A stretch of DNA of 19,623 nt from Dehalococcoidia bacterium (GTDB taxonomy: Bacteria > Chloroflexota > Dehalococcoidia > UBA3495): contig JASMCQ010000110.1 of the NCBI GenBank assembly GCA_030753265.1, positions 1 to 19,623 on the forward strand. Direction: 5' to 3'. Shown in pieces: positions 1 through 7,539 of this stretch. The position numbers and the translations under genes are program-made. Numbering within the stretch: position 1 is the stretch's first letter; the number at the start of each line of letters is the position of its first letter. Below the pieces are notes generated by a model. That model was not told the DNA's origin. It made no database searches and saw nothing but the letters and a program-made list of their open reading frames with translations.

Positions 1-10
1 ATTCCGTCCC

Positions 11-38
11 GTGGGGGCGGTTTGCGAATCGCCCCTAC
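11..38. repeat. 28-bp imperfect palindromic intergenic repeat
   Basis: The left arm GTGGGGGCGG is mirrored by the right arm TCGCCCCTAC around a GCGAA-like centre, giving a hairpin on either strand. Similar palindromes of the GTAGGGGCG...CGCCCCTAC type are dispersed between genes in many bacterial genomes (general knowledge). It is the only clear copy in this window. Confidence 0.55.
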
Positions 39-101
39 ACCGCCGAAGGGCTCGGGACCGGCATGTCGAACCTGGGCAATCGGATACCGGTCAGTTCAAA
101 C

Positions 102-233
102 TTAACCGGCACCGGATAAATCGGAGTGTAGCCGGGGCGTCAGCCCCAAACCTACCAGGAGCGCCAGCCCCAAAGTGAGAATGAGGGCCGTCAGAGCGGC
201 CAGATACCGGTTCGAGCCATCAAAACTATTCAT
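102..233 (-). CDS. possible 43-aa single-pass membrane protein
   Basis: This is an ATG-initiated 43-codon frame on the minus strand. Residues 1-9 are polar. Residues 10-31 form one continuous Leu/Ala/Gly-rich hydrophobic segment, starting YLAALTALIL. The last 12 residues are polar, ending in DLSGAG. The pattern fits a one-helix membrane protein. Against it, there is no clear Shine-Dalgarno site upstream of the ATG, and part of the hydrophobic run is encoded by two copies of a GGGGCTG-like repeat, so the hydrophobicity could be a by-product of repeat composition. No family is recognised. Confidence 0.25.
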   Translation of the reverse strand: MNSFDGSNRYLAALTALILTLGLALLVGLGLTPRLHSDLSGAG

Positions 234-551
234 GATACTTGATGATCCGCCGCTGCTTGGTGTAGCGATTTATGGGGCTCGCTTCACCGGCTGAGACTCT
301 TATGCTACCGATTGACATTCCGTACTGAAAAGGTGCTGGCCCCTGAATTGGCGGGAACCTTGATCTGTTCCTATCTAGGGTATTTGCCGGTAAACCCTAA
401 GTCAATGTCATTCTACCGCATTTTCGAACCTGGGATCGCTTCTCAGCAAGTCCACCGGCAGCGCTGGCAAGAAACTCATCATGCTATAATCCGGTGGCTC
501 GAAATCAACCGCGGCGGCCTAGCGAACGCGCACTTCCAGGAGGTTAGACCA
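234..551. other. upstream intergenic region of the SDR gene
   Basis: An open frame in phase with the SDR gene runs back to 312, but the extra 80 codons show no SDR-like sequence. The Shine-Dalgarno site at 538-543 lies inside this extension, so I treat it as untranslated. Base composition is more AT-rich between about 310 and 490 than in the genes. The promoter is listed separately. Confidence 0.5.
482..490 (+). promoter_or_regulatory. extended -10 promoter (TGCTATAAT) for the SDR gene
   Basis: TGCTATAAT is a perfect extended -10 element (TGN + TATAAT). No TTGACA-like -35 is present at the correct distance, which is tolerable for extended -10 promoters. Transcription would start near 497, giving a leader of about 55 nt before the GTG at 552. 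Confidence 0.5.
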
Positions 552-1319
552 GTGAGTCCAGCAAGCCCAGCGAAGCGACTGGAAGGTAAGGTGGCCCTGG
601 TAACCGGCTCCGGCCGGAATATTGGCCGGGCGACGGTCTTGAAGCTGGCCGCTGAGGGCGCAAACGTGGTGGTGAACGCCCGCGCCAACCGGGAAGAGGT
701 TGACTCGGTGGCGGAGGAGGCCCGCGCCCTGGGGGTGGAAGCCCTCGCGATCCTGGCCGATGTGGCCGACCGGGATCAGGTGAACGGCATGGTGGCGTCG
801 GCCGTGGAGCGGTTCGGAAAAATAGACATCTTGATAAACAACGCCGCCATACGCCCCCACAAGCCCTTTACCGATTTGACCCAGGAGGACTGGGAGCGAG
901 TGCGGGGAGTGGTCCTGGACGGGGCCTTTTACTGCACCCGCGCCGTGATCTCCTCCATGGTGGCGAACCGGTTCGGCCGCATCCTTTTCTTCACCGGCGA
1001 AGGCGCATTTGTCGGTGCTCCGCAGCGCGCCCATGTCTCCGCCGCCAAGATGGGGCTGATCGGGCTGGCCCGGGGGTTGGCCTCCGAGTTCGCGCCCCAC
1101 AACATCCGGGTCAACGTGGTGTGTCCGGGAAGGATCGACACGAGCCGGGATCTGTCCTGGTATCCCCAGGGAGGGATGGCGGATCCCTCCGGCATCCCCC
1201 TGGGACGCCTGGGCACCGTGGACGACCTGGCCGCCGCCTGCGTATTCCTGGTTACCGACGACTGCGGCTTCATCACCGGCCAGACCCTGCACGTCAACGG
1301 CGGCGCCGGGTTCTTCTAA
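552..1319 (+). CDS. SDR family oxidoreductase lacking the catalytic Tyr
   Basis: This is a 255-aa classical short-chain dehydrogenase/reductase with a Rossmann fold, expected to be a cytosolic NAD(P)-binding protein; the substrate is unknown. The GTG at 552 is chosen because AGGAGG lies at 538-543, 8 nt upstream, and the product then has normal SDR length. Visible motifs are the dinucleotide-binding loop TGSGRNIG (residues 18-25), NNAA (96-99), and a C-terminal region around VNVVCPGRIDT and GQTLHVNGG. The closest annotation is FabG-like. The active site is odd. The YxxxK motif reads VSAAK (162-166), so Lys is kept but Tyr is Val, and the segment that normally carries the catalytic Ser reads FFTGEGAF (146-153). 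It may be a divergent SDR subfamily with another proton donor, or a non-catalytic one. The gene stands alone. Confidence 0.9.
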   Translation: MSPASPAKRLEGKVALVTGSGRNIGRATVLKLAAEGANVVVNARANREEVDSVAEEARALGVEALAILADVADRDQVNGMVASAVERFGKIDILINNAAIRPHKPFTDLTQEDWERVRGVVLDGAFYCTRAVISSMVANRFGRILFFTGEGAFVGAPQRAHVSAAKMGLIGLARGLASEFAPHNIRVNVVCPGRIDTSRDLSWYPQGGMADPSGIPLGRLGTVDDLAAACVFLVTDDCGFITGQTLHVNGGAGFF

Positions 1320-1619
1320 CCCGGCTTTGGCGCGAATCCGTCAAGCCGTGGAGCGAAGCTACACGGTCGTTCCAGGAGCGAAACGACGAGGAACCCGGAG
1401 CGGGGCTCCTCCTTGGCTGCCCGGATCCCCCGAACCCCACGCTTCACTCGGGGTGACACGTACCCAGGGCACTATTTAGGCAAAGCCCTTCCGAGCCCGC
1501 TTGGGGTCACTGTCGCGTAAAAGAATTGAGGAGAACCAGCCACGACCAGGGCATGGCCAGGTAACGGGTCTAGCACCTGACTCGCGCGGCGAATCGGTAG
1601 AAACCGTTAGGAGACAACC
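1320..1619. other. 300-bp intergenic region without a recognised gene
   Basis: Short frames here lack Shine-Dalgarno sites and recognisable sequence. A small hairpin, GGAGC-GGG-GCTCC, lies at 1398-1410 about 80 nt after the SDR stop, but no T-run follows, so it is not a clear terminator. No convincing promoter for the lipoprotein gene was found. AGGAG at 1609-1613 is the ribosome-binding site for the GTG at 1620. Confidence 0.5.
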
Positions 1620-3687
1620 GTGAGACAGGTTGCAATCGTGGGGCTCATCACCCTTTTTCTGGTCATCGGGTTGGCTTGCGGAGACACCAGCCCCACGGCG
1701 ACGCCCGCCCCTCAACCAACGTTCGCTCCAACGCCCACTCCGATCCCTGCTGCCACATCAGCACCGGCGCCCACGGCCACGCCAACCCCGACGGCCACTC
1801 CCGTGCCCACGCCGACGCTGGTGCCCACTCCGGCCCCCACACCCACCCCGGCGCCACTGAGCCCGGCCGGGATATTCACCCGCGTCTCGTCATCCATCGG
1901 TGGCGTTTATCCAAACGCCCACGGGAAACGGCAGCGGCGTGTTGGTCCAGGGTGGCTACGTGGTGACCAATGCTCACGTGGTCTGGCCGTTTGACCAGGT
2001 GCGGGTCGTGTTCCCCGACGGCTCCGAGCACCCCGAGGCCCCGGTCATGAACTCCGACTTGATGGCCGACTTGGCGGTCATCGGCCCGCTGAAGACCTCC
2101 GCCGAGCCTCTGACACTGGCGGATGGCGAGGACCTGGTTATTGGGAGCGAGGTCTTCTTGATCGGTTATCCTGCCGAACAGGAAGAGTTCCCCCAGCCGG
2201 CCATCACCCGGGGTATCATTTCCCGGCTCCGCCAGTGGGAGCCCATCGAAATGACCTACATCCAAACCGACGCTACCATCGCCGGCGGGCAGAGCGGGGG
2301 AATCCTCGTGTCCGAGGACGGAGATGTGATCGGGATATCGGGCCTCTCCTTCGGCGAAGCCGCGTTCGGCCTCGTGGCCTCGGCGGCGGACGTGGAGCCT
2401 CGCATCGAAGGCCTGATCTCCGGCAAGGACCTGTCGGGCCTCGGTGATCGCATGGTGCCCGCCGGAGGAGGGCGAACGGAACACGAATTCAACCTGCTGA
2501 ACACCGGGGACGCAAGCATGTACGTGATCAATGAGCCGGCCGGCACAAAGGTGGATATCGAGGTGGAGAGCGCCGCCGACGCGGTCTTCACCCTGTTGGA
2601 TACAGCCGGGAACCTCCTGGCCTACGTCGACGACGGATTCGCCGGATTGGAGGCCGGCTCGGTGGTCACCGAGCTGGACGGCCCTCACTTCCTGGTGATC
2701 ACCCAGTTGACCGAGGAACCAGCGGAGGGCCTGGTCACCGGCAACCGGCTCCTCGCGCCCTACGATGACGCGGATGACGGCGCCACTATCACGCTGGGGC
2801 AGACAGTCGCGGCCAGAATGGATTACCCCGGCGATGTCGACACCTTCCTGATCGACCTGGCGAAGGGCGATACTGTCGAGGTTGACGTCGACTCCATGAA
2901 CTTCGACCCGGTGCTTCAGATCGGCGCCGAGGGGGCCGCGGAGGACCCGCTGGGCTTCGACGATGACAGCGGCAAGGGCATCTTCGGGCTGAACGCGCGG
3001 GTCAACTACCGGGCGGCCCAGCGCGGTAGATATCTCATCTCCGTGACCGACGCGGGCTCCGTCGACGTCGGCGGCTACTTCCTCACGGTGTCGGCGGTTC
3101 CGCCGGATGCGGCTTCTTCACCCACACCCACGCCTGCCCCGCCCGCGCCAACAGCCGTTCCCGAGGGCGAGCGGCTCCCCCAACAATATGCCCAGGCGCC
3201 CTCGATGACCATCGACCCGTCCGCCAGCTACACCGCCACCATCCGGACCAACCATGGCGAGATGGTTTTGGAGCTGTTCGCCAGGCAGGCCCCACAGACC
3301 GTAAACAACTTCGTCTTCCTGGCCGAAGAGGGGTATTATGATGGGACAATCTTCCATCGCGTGATCGCGAGTTTCATGATCCAGGGTGGAGACCCCACGG
3401 GTACCGGGGCCGGAGGACCGGGCTATGCGTTCGAAGATGAATTTGTCCCGGAACTTGTTTTCGATGAGCCGGGTGTTTTGGCCATGGCCAACGCCGGACC
3501 GAATACCAACGGCAGCCAGTTCTTTATCACGGTGGTGCCCACAACCCATTTGAACGGGGCCCACACGATATTCGGCCGGATGGTCAGCGGGCAAGCAGTG
3601 GCGGATGCCATCTCCTCACTCATGACCGCCCCGGGCAACCGGCCGTTGGAGGATGTGGTAATCGAGAGCATCCTAATAGGGGAGTGA
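1620..3687 (+). CDS. lipoprotein: trypsin-like protease + PPC + cyclophilin (frameshifted)
   Basis: The intact product would be about 688 aa: an exported, lipid-anchored protease/prolyl isomerase. The GTG at 1620 follows AGGAG at 1609-1613. Residues 1-20 are a signal peptide ending in the lipobox GLAC (Cys20). A Pro/Thr/Ala-rich stalk follows to about residue 80. One extra G at 1899-1900 then breaks the frame: SSSI is read in frame 1620, while [15 protein letters not shown] continues in the frame opened by GTG 1900. Numbering from that GTG, the S1-type catalytic residues are His26 (VVTNAHVVW), Asp57 (MADLAVIG) and Ser132 (GGQSGG). A PPC-like domain spans about 290-400, a second Pro/Thr linker 405-422, and a cyclophilin domain 440-595 with FHRVI, FMIQGGD and NGSQFFIT. 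As it stands, a 124-aa secreted fragment and a 595-aa body without signal peptide would be made. Sequencing error is as likely as real mutation. Confidence 0.85.
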
Positions 3688-3767
3688 ACGGCCGCGATGG
3701 CCGGCCGCATCACCCCGCGGCGGGAGGATGGGCTCGGATGACAGCCTCGGCCTGATGGACGTCGGCC

Positions 3768-4442
3768 CTAGGCCTGGAACTTGAACTCCCGCAGGCCGCC
3801 GGGGATGACCAGCTTGGCCTCGGTCAGGTCCTGGATCTCCTCGGGGCTCCAGCCGGGGGCGTGCTCCAGCAGCTTGAATCCCTGGGGGGTCACCTCGAAC
3901 AGGCCCAGGTCCGTGACCAACAGCCGGACCACGCCGGGAGCGGTGATGGGTAGGCGGCACCGCTTCAGCAGGCGGGGCTCGCCTTCACGGGTGACGTGCT
4001 CCATGGCGATGTAGACCCGCTTGGCGCAGGCGGCCAGGTCCATGGCGCCGCCGATGCTGCCGCCCTTGCGGGAGGGAATCCGCCAGTTGGCGAAGTCCCC
4101 GTTCTCGGCCACTTCGTAGGCGCCCATGACGGTCACATCGACCATGCCGCCGCGGATTATCCCGAAGGAGTCGGCATGGTGGACGATGGACATCAGGGGA
4201 CTGGCGGTAACGTTCTGCCCCCCGGCGTTGACCAGGTGCCGGTCCTCACTTCCTTCTTCGGCCATGGGACCGAAGCCGATGACCCCGTTCTCCGAGTGGG
4301 TGATGATGTCCTTGTTCGGGTCCACGTAGTTGGAGCAAAGGGTCGGCATGCCGACTCCCAGGTTTACTATCCATTCGTCCTGGAACTCCATGGCCAGCCG
4401 GTCGCACATGGCCTGGCGTTCCAATCTCGGCTTGTCGGCCAT
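3768..4442 (-). CDS. CoA-transferase subunit B (3-oxoacid CoA-transferase type)
   Basis: This is the 224-aa beta subunit of a family I heteromeric CoA-transferase, which moves CoA between a carboxylic acid and an acyl-CoA through a covalent glutamyl-CoA intermediate. The nucleophile is Glu51 in HSENGVIGFGP. Other family features are VNLGVGMPTL (26-35), the AGGQNVT motif (72-78), and GAYEVAENGDFANW in the middle. Length is normal. The ATG at 4442 follows GGAGG. The partner subunit lies upstream on the same strand but 206 bp away, whereas in most bacteria the two genes abut or overlap. The acid substrate (acetoacetate, oxoadipate, succinate or another) cannot be told from sequence. Its 3' end converges with the lipoprotein gene. 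Confidence 0.92.
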   Translation of the reverse strand: MADKPRLERQAMCDRLAMEFQDEWIVNLGVGMPTLCSNYVDPNKDIITHSENGVIGFGPMAEEGSEDRHLVNAGGQNVTASPLMSIVHHADSFGIIRGGMVDVTVMGAYEVAENGDFANWRIPSRKGGSIGGAMDLAACAKRVYIAMEHVTREGEPRLLKRCRLPITAPGVVRLLVTDLGLFEVTPQGFKLLEHAPGWSPEEIQDLTEAKLVIPGGLREFKFQA

Positions 4443-4648
4443 TTGATGCCTCCAGTGTTTGCTTATCGGTTTGCGATCAGCCGTCAGGTTGGCAATCCGC
4501 TAATTATCTTTAACACCTGGCCCGCCGCGGAGGGCCACCGTGACAACAAAAAGGGCAAGCTGTGTTGAGCGTTATTTTCCGGGCGAAGGCCCCCGTCAAA
4601 TCTGTTGTGCAAGCGTATCAAGCTGAAGGCTGATAGCTGATAGCTTGT
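4443..4648. other. 206-bp spacer between the CoA-transferase subunit genes
   Basis: No gene is visible here. The spacer holds a small hairpin, GGGC-GAAG-GCCC, in 4581-4592 and a degenerate 7-bp tandem repeat next to the subunit A stop codon. AT-rich sequence around 4500-4515 could contain a promoter for subunit B, but no paired -35/-10 was convincing. Confidence 0.45.
4621..4646. repeat. degenerate 7-bp tandem repeat (AGCTGAT unit)
   Basis: On the plus strand the units read AGCTGAA, GGCTGAT, AGCTGAT, AGCTTGT. The tract begins about 2 bp beyond the stop codon of CoA-transferase subunit A. Related tracts occur near 7428-7447 and 10799-10828. Confidence 0.5.
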
Positions 4649-5347
4649 TTAATCCCAGATTCCGTCCGGCGGTATCCGCACCACACGGTTCACGTAGATA
4701 CCCGGCACGTGGATTTGGTCCGGATCGAGGTCACCCACCGGCACGATGTCATTCTCCACCTCCACCACGGTGACGGTGGCCGCCATGGCCATGACGGGGT
4801 TGAAGTTACGCTGGGTGAGCCGGAACTGGAGGTTGCCGAAGGTGTCCGCCTTCCAGGCCCGGATCAGCGCATAATCGCCGGGGAGGGGCTGCTCCAGCAC
4901 CTGCATCCGCCCGTCTATCTCCCGGTGCTCCTTGCCCTCGGCCAACTCGGTGCCCACGCTGGTCGGGGTATAGAACCCGCCGATTCCAAACGCGGCGGCG
5001 CGAATGCGTTCGGCCAACGTTCCCTGTGGAACAAGCTCGGCGTCGATCTCGTCGTTGTTGTACATGCGGGTGAAGGGGGTCACCCGCGACGGGTGGGGGG
5101 AGGCACTGAACGCGCATATCATCTTCTTCACCTGGCCCGCCTCCACCAGGGTGCCCACGTCCACCATCTCATCCGGCGCCCCGGCGTTGTTGGACACCGC
5201 CGTCAGGTTCTTGGCCCCCTGGCGATTCAGGGCGGCGATCAGGTTTCTCGGAAGCCCCACGCCCCCAAAGCCGGGGCAGAAGATGGTCGCCCCATTGGGG
5301 ACATCGGCCACCGCGTCGTCGAAGTTGGAGTAGACTTTGTTTTTCAT
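4649..5347 (-). CDS. CoA-transferase subunit A (3-oxoacid CoA-transferase type)
   Basis: This is the 232-aa alpha subunit pairing with the downstream subunit B; the active site lies at the subunit interface, with the nucleophilic Glu supplied by B. Family features include the N-terminal VYSNFDDAVADV (5-16), the glycine-rich loop PGFGGVGLPRNLI (25-37), and LTAVSNNAG (48-56), followed by the acyl-CoA binding region around LVPQGTLAERIRA. The ATG at 5347 follows GAGGAGA about 7 nt upstream. The gene starts a minus-strand transcript, diverging from the unknown gene at 5545. Promoter elements for it were not clear. Confidence 0.92.
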   Translation of the reverse strand: MKNKVYSNFDDAVADVPNGATIFCPGFGGVGLPRNLIAALNRQGAKNLTAVSNNAGAPDEMVDVGTLVEAGQVKKMICAFSASPHPSRVTPFTRMYNNDEIDAELVPQGTLAERIRAAAFGIGGFYTPTSVGTELAEGKEHREIDGRMQVLEQPLPGDYALIRAWKADTFGNLQFRLTQRNFNPVMAMAATVTVVEVENDIVPVGDLDPDQIHVPGIYVNRVVRIPPDGIWD

Positions 5348-5431
5348 ATGACCGGTCTCCTCTGGGGCATGATGTACTACATACTAACGCAGACTCGGGC
5401 CGGTTGCCAGAGTTACCGCCGGTGGACGGCG

Positions 5432-5437
5432 TATAAT
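5432..5437 (+). promoter_or_regulatory. TATAAT -10 element upstream of the gene at 5545
   Basis: A perfect TATAAT occurs in the divergent intergenic region. The best -35-like hexamer, TTGCCA at 5404-5409, is 22 bp away, which is too far for a standard promoter, so recognition is uncertain. If used, transcription starts near 5444 and leaves a leader of about 100 nt. Confidence 0.35.
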
Positions 5438-5486
5438 GGCCATCAGCACTCGGCCAGCAGCCGGTTACGCTCGGTTTTTTTAACTG

Positions 5487-5534
5487 ATGGCTGAACGGGG
5501 AAAGCCCCAACTTTCCCCAACTTCGAGGAGGTAG
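5487..5534 (+). other. possible 15-codon leader peptide ending in the Shine-Dalgarno site
   Basis: An ATG at 5487 opens a 15-residue frame that ends with TAG at 5532-5534, inside and just after the GAGGAGG (5525-5531) that serves the gene at 5545. Seven Ts (5475-5481) lie just before it. The arrangement would allow translational coupling, but the ATG has no Shine-Dalgarno site of its own, so this is speculative. Confidence 0.2.
5497..5518 (+). promoter_or_regulatory. leader hairpin just upstream of the ribosome-binding site
   Basis: GGGGAAAG (5497-5504) and CTTTCCCC (5511-5518) form a perfect 8-bp stem with a 6-nt CCCCAA loop. The left arm can also pair GGGG with the CCCC of the loop, so two exclusive folds exist. 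The stem ends 6 nt before GAGGAGG. No T-run follows, so it is not a terminator. Confidence 0.4.
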
Positions 5535-5544
5535 CTCTACCCAG

Positions 5545-6159
5545 ATGACTTTGGACCAAGCCACATTCAGAGTCGGCGAGGATGACTTGGAGTTCATGGT
5601 GTTGGAGAAGGAGGACCTGTCACCTGCGTTTCAGGACCACCAAAGTATGCGGGAAGGCTTTTGGGACAATGAAAGGCTGGCGCGGCACGGGTTCGCCAGC
5701 AGCACGGCGCCCCGGTTCCGCCGGGCCGGCAGGGTCACCGGTTATATTCGCGAGTTCGGTCCCAACGCTGCCATGGAGTCCCAGGACGGCTTTAACTTCC
5801 TGGCCGCCACCGCGGCCCATATGTTCAGCAGTCCGCAACAGGTTGCTGACTGGATGCACCACATCTTCCTTCATGACTTCCATGAAAACGTGGAGGAGAA
5901 GGTGGGCCAGGGACAACAGCTGGTCTCAATCCAACGCCTGGAGCCGGCGAACTTCTACGACGAGGCCGTGGCCCTCAAGGTGCTCCAGGGAGGCTCCTCC
6001 GGCCTCATGTCATCCACCATCGTCGACTTTCGGGTGGGCCGCGTTCTCGGGGTGGCCATTGTCGGCACCGTGGGCGACCACGAGCGCCTGGAACTGGCCA
6101 CCGAGCTTGGCCTGGCCTTGGAGAAACGGATAGTCAGCGTGGTGTTGGGGGCTGGGTAA
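5545..6159 (+). CDS. conserved-looking hypothetical protein, 204 aa
   Basis: I do not recognise this family. The ATG at 5545 follows GAGGAGG at 5525-5531 with a long 13-nt gap. There is no signal peptide and no membrane segment. The N-terminal half is acidic and polar (GEDDLEFMVLEKEDL), followed by an aromatic, His-rich middle (DWMHHIFLHDFHEN, around residues 106-119). The C-terminal third alternates beta-like stretches (VDFRVGRVLGVAIVGTVGD) with a helix-like segment (ERLELATELGLALEKRIVSVVLG). That shape resembles the C-terminal strand-helix pattern of small sensor or lipocalin/PsbP-like domains, but this is only an impression. It stands alone between minus-strand metabolic genes, so context does not suggest a role. 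Codon use and length argue that it is real. Confidence 0.75.
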   Translation: MTLDQATFRVGEDDLEFMVLEKEDLSPAFQDHQSMREGFWDNERLARHGFASSTAPRFRRAGRVTGYIREFGPNAAMESQDGFNFLAATAAHMFSSPQQVADWMHHIFLHDFHENVEEKVGQGQQLVSIQRLEPANFYDEAVALKVLQGGSSGLMSSTIVDFRVGRVLGVAIVGTVGDHERLELATELGLALEKRIVSVVLGAG

Positions 6160-6315
6160 GGGGTTCCGGGCGAGGGCTAACGGACCTGGGCCGGCCCCGG
6201 TTGAACCGAACCAGAGCCGTGGTCAGCCTGGCCAACGGATCATCGAGGACCGGGCCATGGACCGAACATCTGAAGTCCAAACGCCGGCGGCGGTCGATTT
6301 CTCAGGAGCCGGCGT

Positions 6316-7389
6316 CTATCCCCCACCCAGCAGTCTCACGATCTCGTCGCCCACCTGTGACGTGGAGGCGTTGCCGCCCAGGTCCGGAGTCAGCACCTTG
6401 CGTTCGTTCAGGCAGCGAGCCACCGCGCCGTCGACCCGTTGGGCCGCTTCCGGCTGATTGAAGTGGTCCATCATCAACGCCACCGCCGAGATAGTGGCCA
6501 GGGGGTTGGCGATGCCCTTGCCGGTGATATCGAAGGCCGCGCCGTGCACCGACTCGAACATGGAGGGGTACAAGCGCTCCGGGTTGACGTTGGCGCTGGG
6601 GGCCAACCCCATGCTGCCGGTGATCACCGCCGCGATGTCGGAGAGGATATCCGCGAAGAGGTTGGAGGCCACCACCACGTCGAAATTCTCCGGCCAGCGC
6701 ACGAAGTCCATGGCTGCCCGGTCCACCAGGAGGGACTCGGTCTCGATCTGGGGGAACTCGGCGGCCACCTCCCGGAACACCTCGTCCCAGAACACCATGC
6801 CGAATGTCTGGGCGTTGGACTTGGTGACGGAGGTTACCTTGTTCTTCTTGTTGCGCCGGACACAGTACTCGAAGGCCGCGCGGATAATCCTCTCGGTCCC
6901 CCGCCGGGTGAACATGTTGGTCTGCACGACCGTCTCGTGGGGGGTGCCCGGGTACAGCCGGCCGCCCACCGGGGCGTACTCCCCTTCGACGTTCTCTCTG
7001 AAGATCACCAGGTCGATATCGCCGGCTTTCTTGCCCGCTAGGGGTGAGACGACTCCGGGGTGAAGGTAGGACGGGCGGATGCACACGCCCTGGTCGAATG
7101 CGAATCTCATGGGCAGCAGCAGGCCGTTGAGGGTGATGTGGTCCGGTATGTGGGGGTCGCCCACCGCGCCGAAGAAGATGGCGTCATAGGGCCGGAGCTG
7201 GTCCAACCCATCCTCGGGCATCATCCGCCCGGTCTCACGGTAAAAATCGGAACCCCACGGGAACTCCGTGTACCGGAAGCTGAGCTCGTCGGTGTTCCGA
7301 GCCAGGGCTTCCAGCACCTTTCTTCCCTCGGCCACCACTTCGGGGCCGATCCCGTCTCCCGCGATCACCGCCAGCGCGTACTCCGTCAT
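6316..7389 (-). CDS. tartrate/D-malate dehydrogenase (decarboxylating) type
   Basis: This is a 357-aa metal- and NAD-dependent beta-hydroxyacid oxidative decarboxylase of the isocitrate/isopropylmalate dehydrogenase family. It probably acts on D-malate or tartrate. Supporting features are IAGDGIGPEV (9-18), the TTUC-like stretch PWGSDFYRETGRMMPEDGL (44-62), FFGAVGDP (72-79), RENVEGEY (131-138, substrate Arg and Tyr), catalytic Lys190 in VTKSNA, and metal ligands in NLFADILSD (Asp247, Asp251). FESVHGAAFDITGKG (278-292) forms the NAD site. The WGSD and GLLLPMR segments favour tartrate/D-malate dehydrogenase over LeuB, and no leu genes are adjacent. Exact substrate is inference. The ATG at 7389 has GAGAGG about 10 nt upstream. 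A perfect 6-5-6 inverted repeat at 7416-7432 may be an operator. Confidence 0.88.
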   Translation of the reverse strand: MTEYALAVIAGDGIGPEVVAEGRKVLEALARNTDELSFRYTEFPWGSDFYRETGRMMPEDGLDQLRPYDAIFFGAVGDPHIPDHITLNGLLLPMRFAFDQGVCIRPSYLHPGVVSPLAGKKAGDIDLVIFRENVEGEYAPVGGRLYPGTPHETVVQTNMFTRRGTERIIRAAFEYCVRRNKKNKVTSVTKSNAQTFGMVFWDEVFREVAAEFPQIETESLLVDRAAMDFVRWPENFDVVVASNLFADILSDIAAVITGSMGLAPSANVNPERLYPSMFESVHGAAFDITGKGIANPLATISAVALMMDHFNQPEAAQRVDGAVARCLNERKVLTPDLGGNASTSQVGDEIVRLLGGG

Positions 7390-7415
7390 CTAATCGAGAC
7401 CTCTCTAATTCAGTT

Positions 7416-7432
7416 TGGAATCCAGAATTCCA
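7416..7432. promoter_or_regulatory. operator-like inverted repeat TGGAAT-N5-ATTCCA
   Basis: Perfect 6-bp arms are separated by CCAGA, ending 27 bp upstream of the dehydrogenase ATG. Size and position suit a dimeric repressor site, but no regulator gene is adjacent. The sequence may instead be part of a GAATCCA-type short intergenic repeat. Confidence 0.35.
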
Positions 7433-7447
7433 GTCTATCAGCTAGCG
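7428..7447. repeat. short trace of the AGCTGAT heptamer repeat
   Basis: Read on the minus strand, this stretch contains ACGCT, AGCTGAT and AGACTGG in 7-bp phase. It is the weakest of three such tracts in the window and overlaps the inverted repeat by a few bases. Confidence 0.3.
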
Positions 7448-7500
7448 TTTGCTTTTCCCACCTATCGACCGCCCGGCGGGACGGTGGCCCCGAAGAGAAT

Positions 7501-7539
7501 GGAGTCCCATGGGTGGTCCCGGCTTTCTCCGGAATGACG
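7501..7539. repeat. half copy of a dispersed palindromic repeat
   Basis: On the minus strand the segment reads CGTCATTCCGG...GCCGGGA...CCATGG. It matches one arm of the complete element at 11861-11943 (CGTCATTCCGG, GCCGGAATCCATGG). The second arm is missing here. Confidence 0.5.

Noticed and set aside
312..551. 80-residue N-terminal extension of the SDR protein
   Set aside because: The Shine-Dalgarno site and an extended -10 promoter lie inside it, and the GTG at 552 gives a normal SDR length.
1700..1860. Pro/Thr tandem repeat as a separate repeat element
   Set aside because: The low complexity is explained by the lipoprotein's Pro/Thr-rich stalk.
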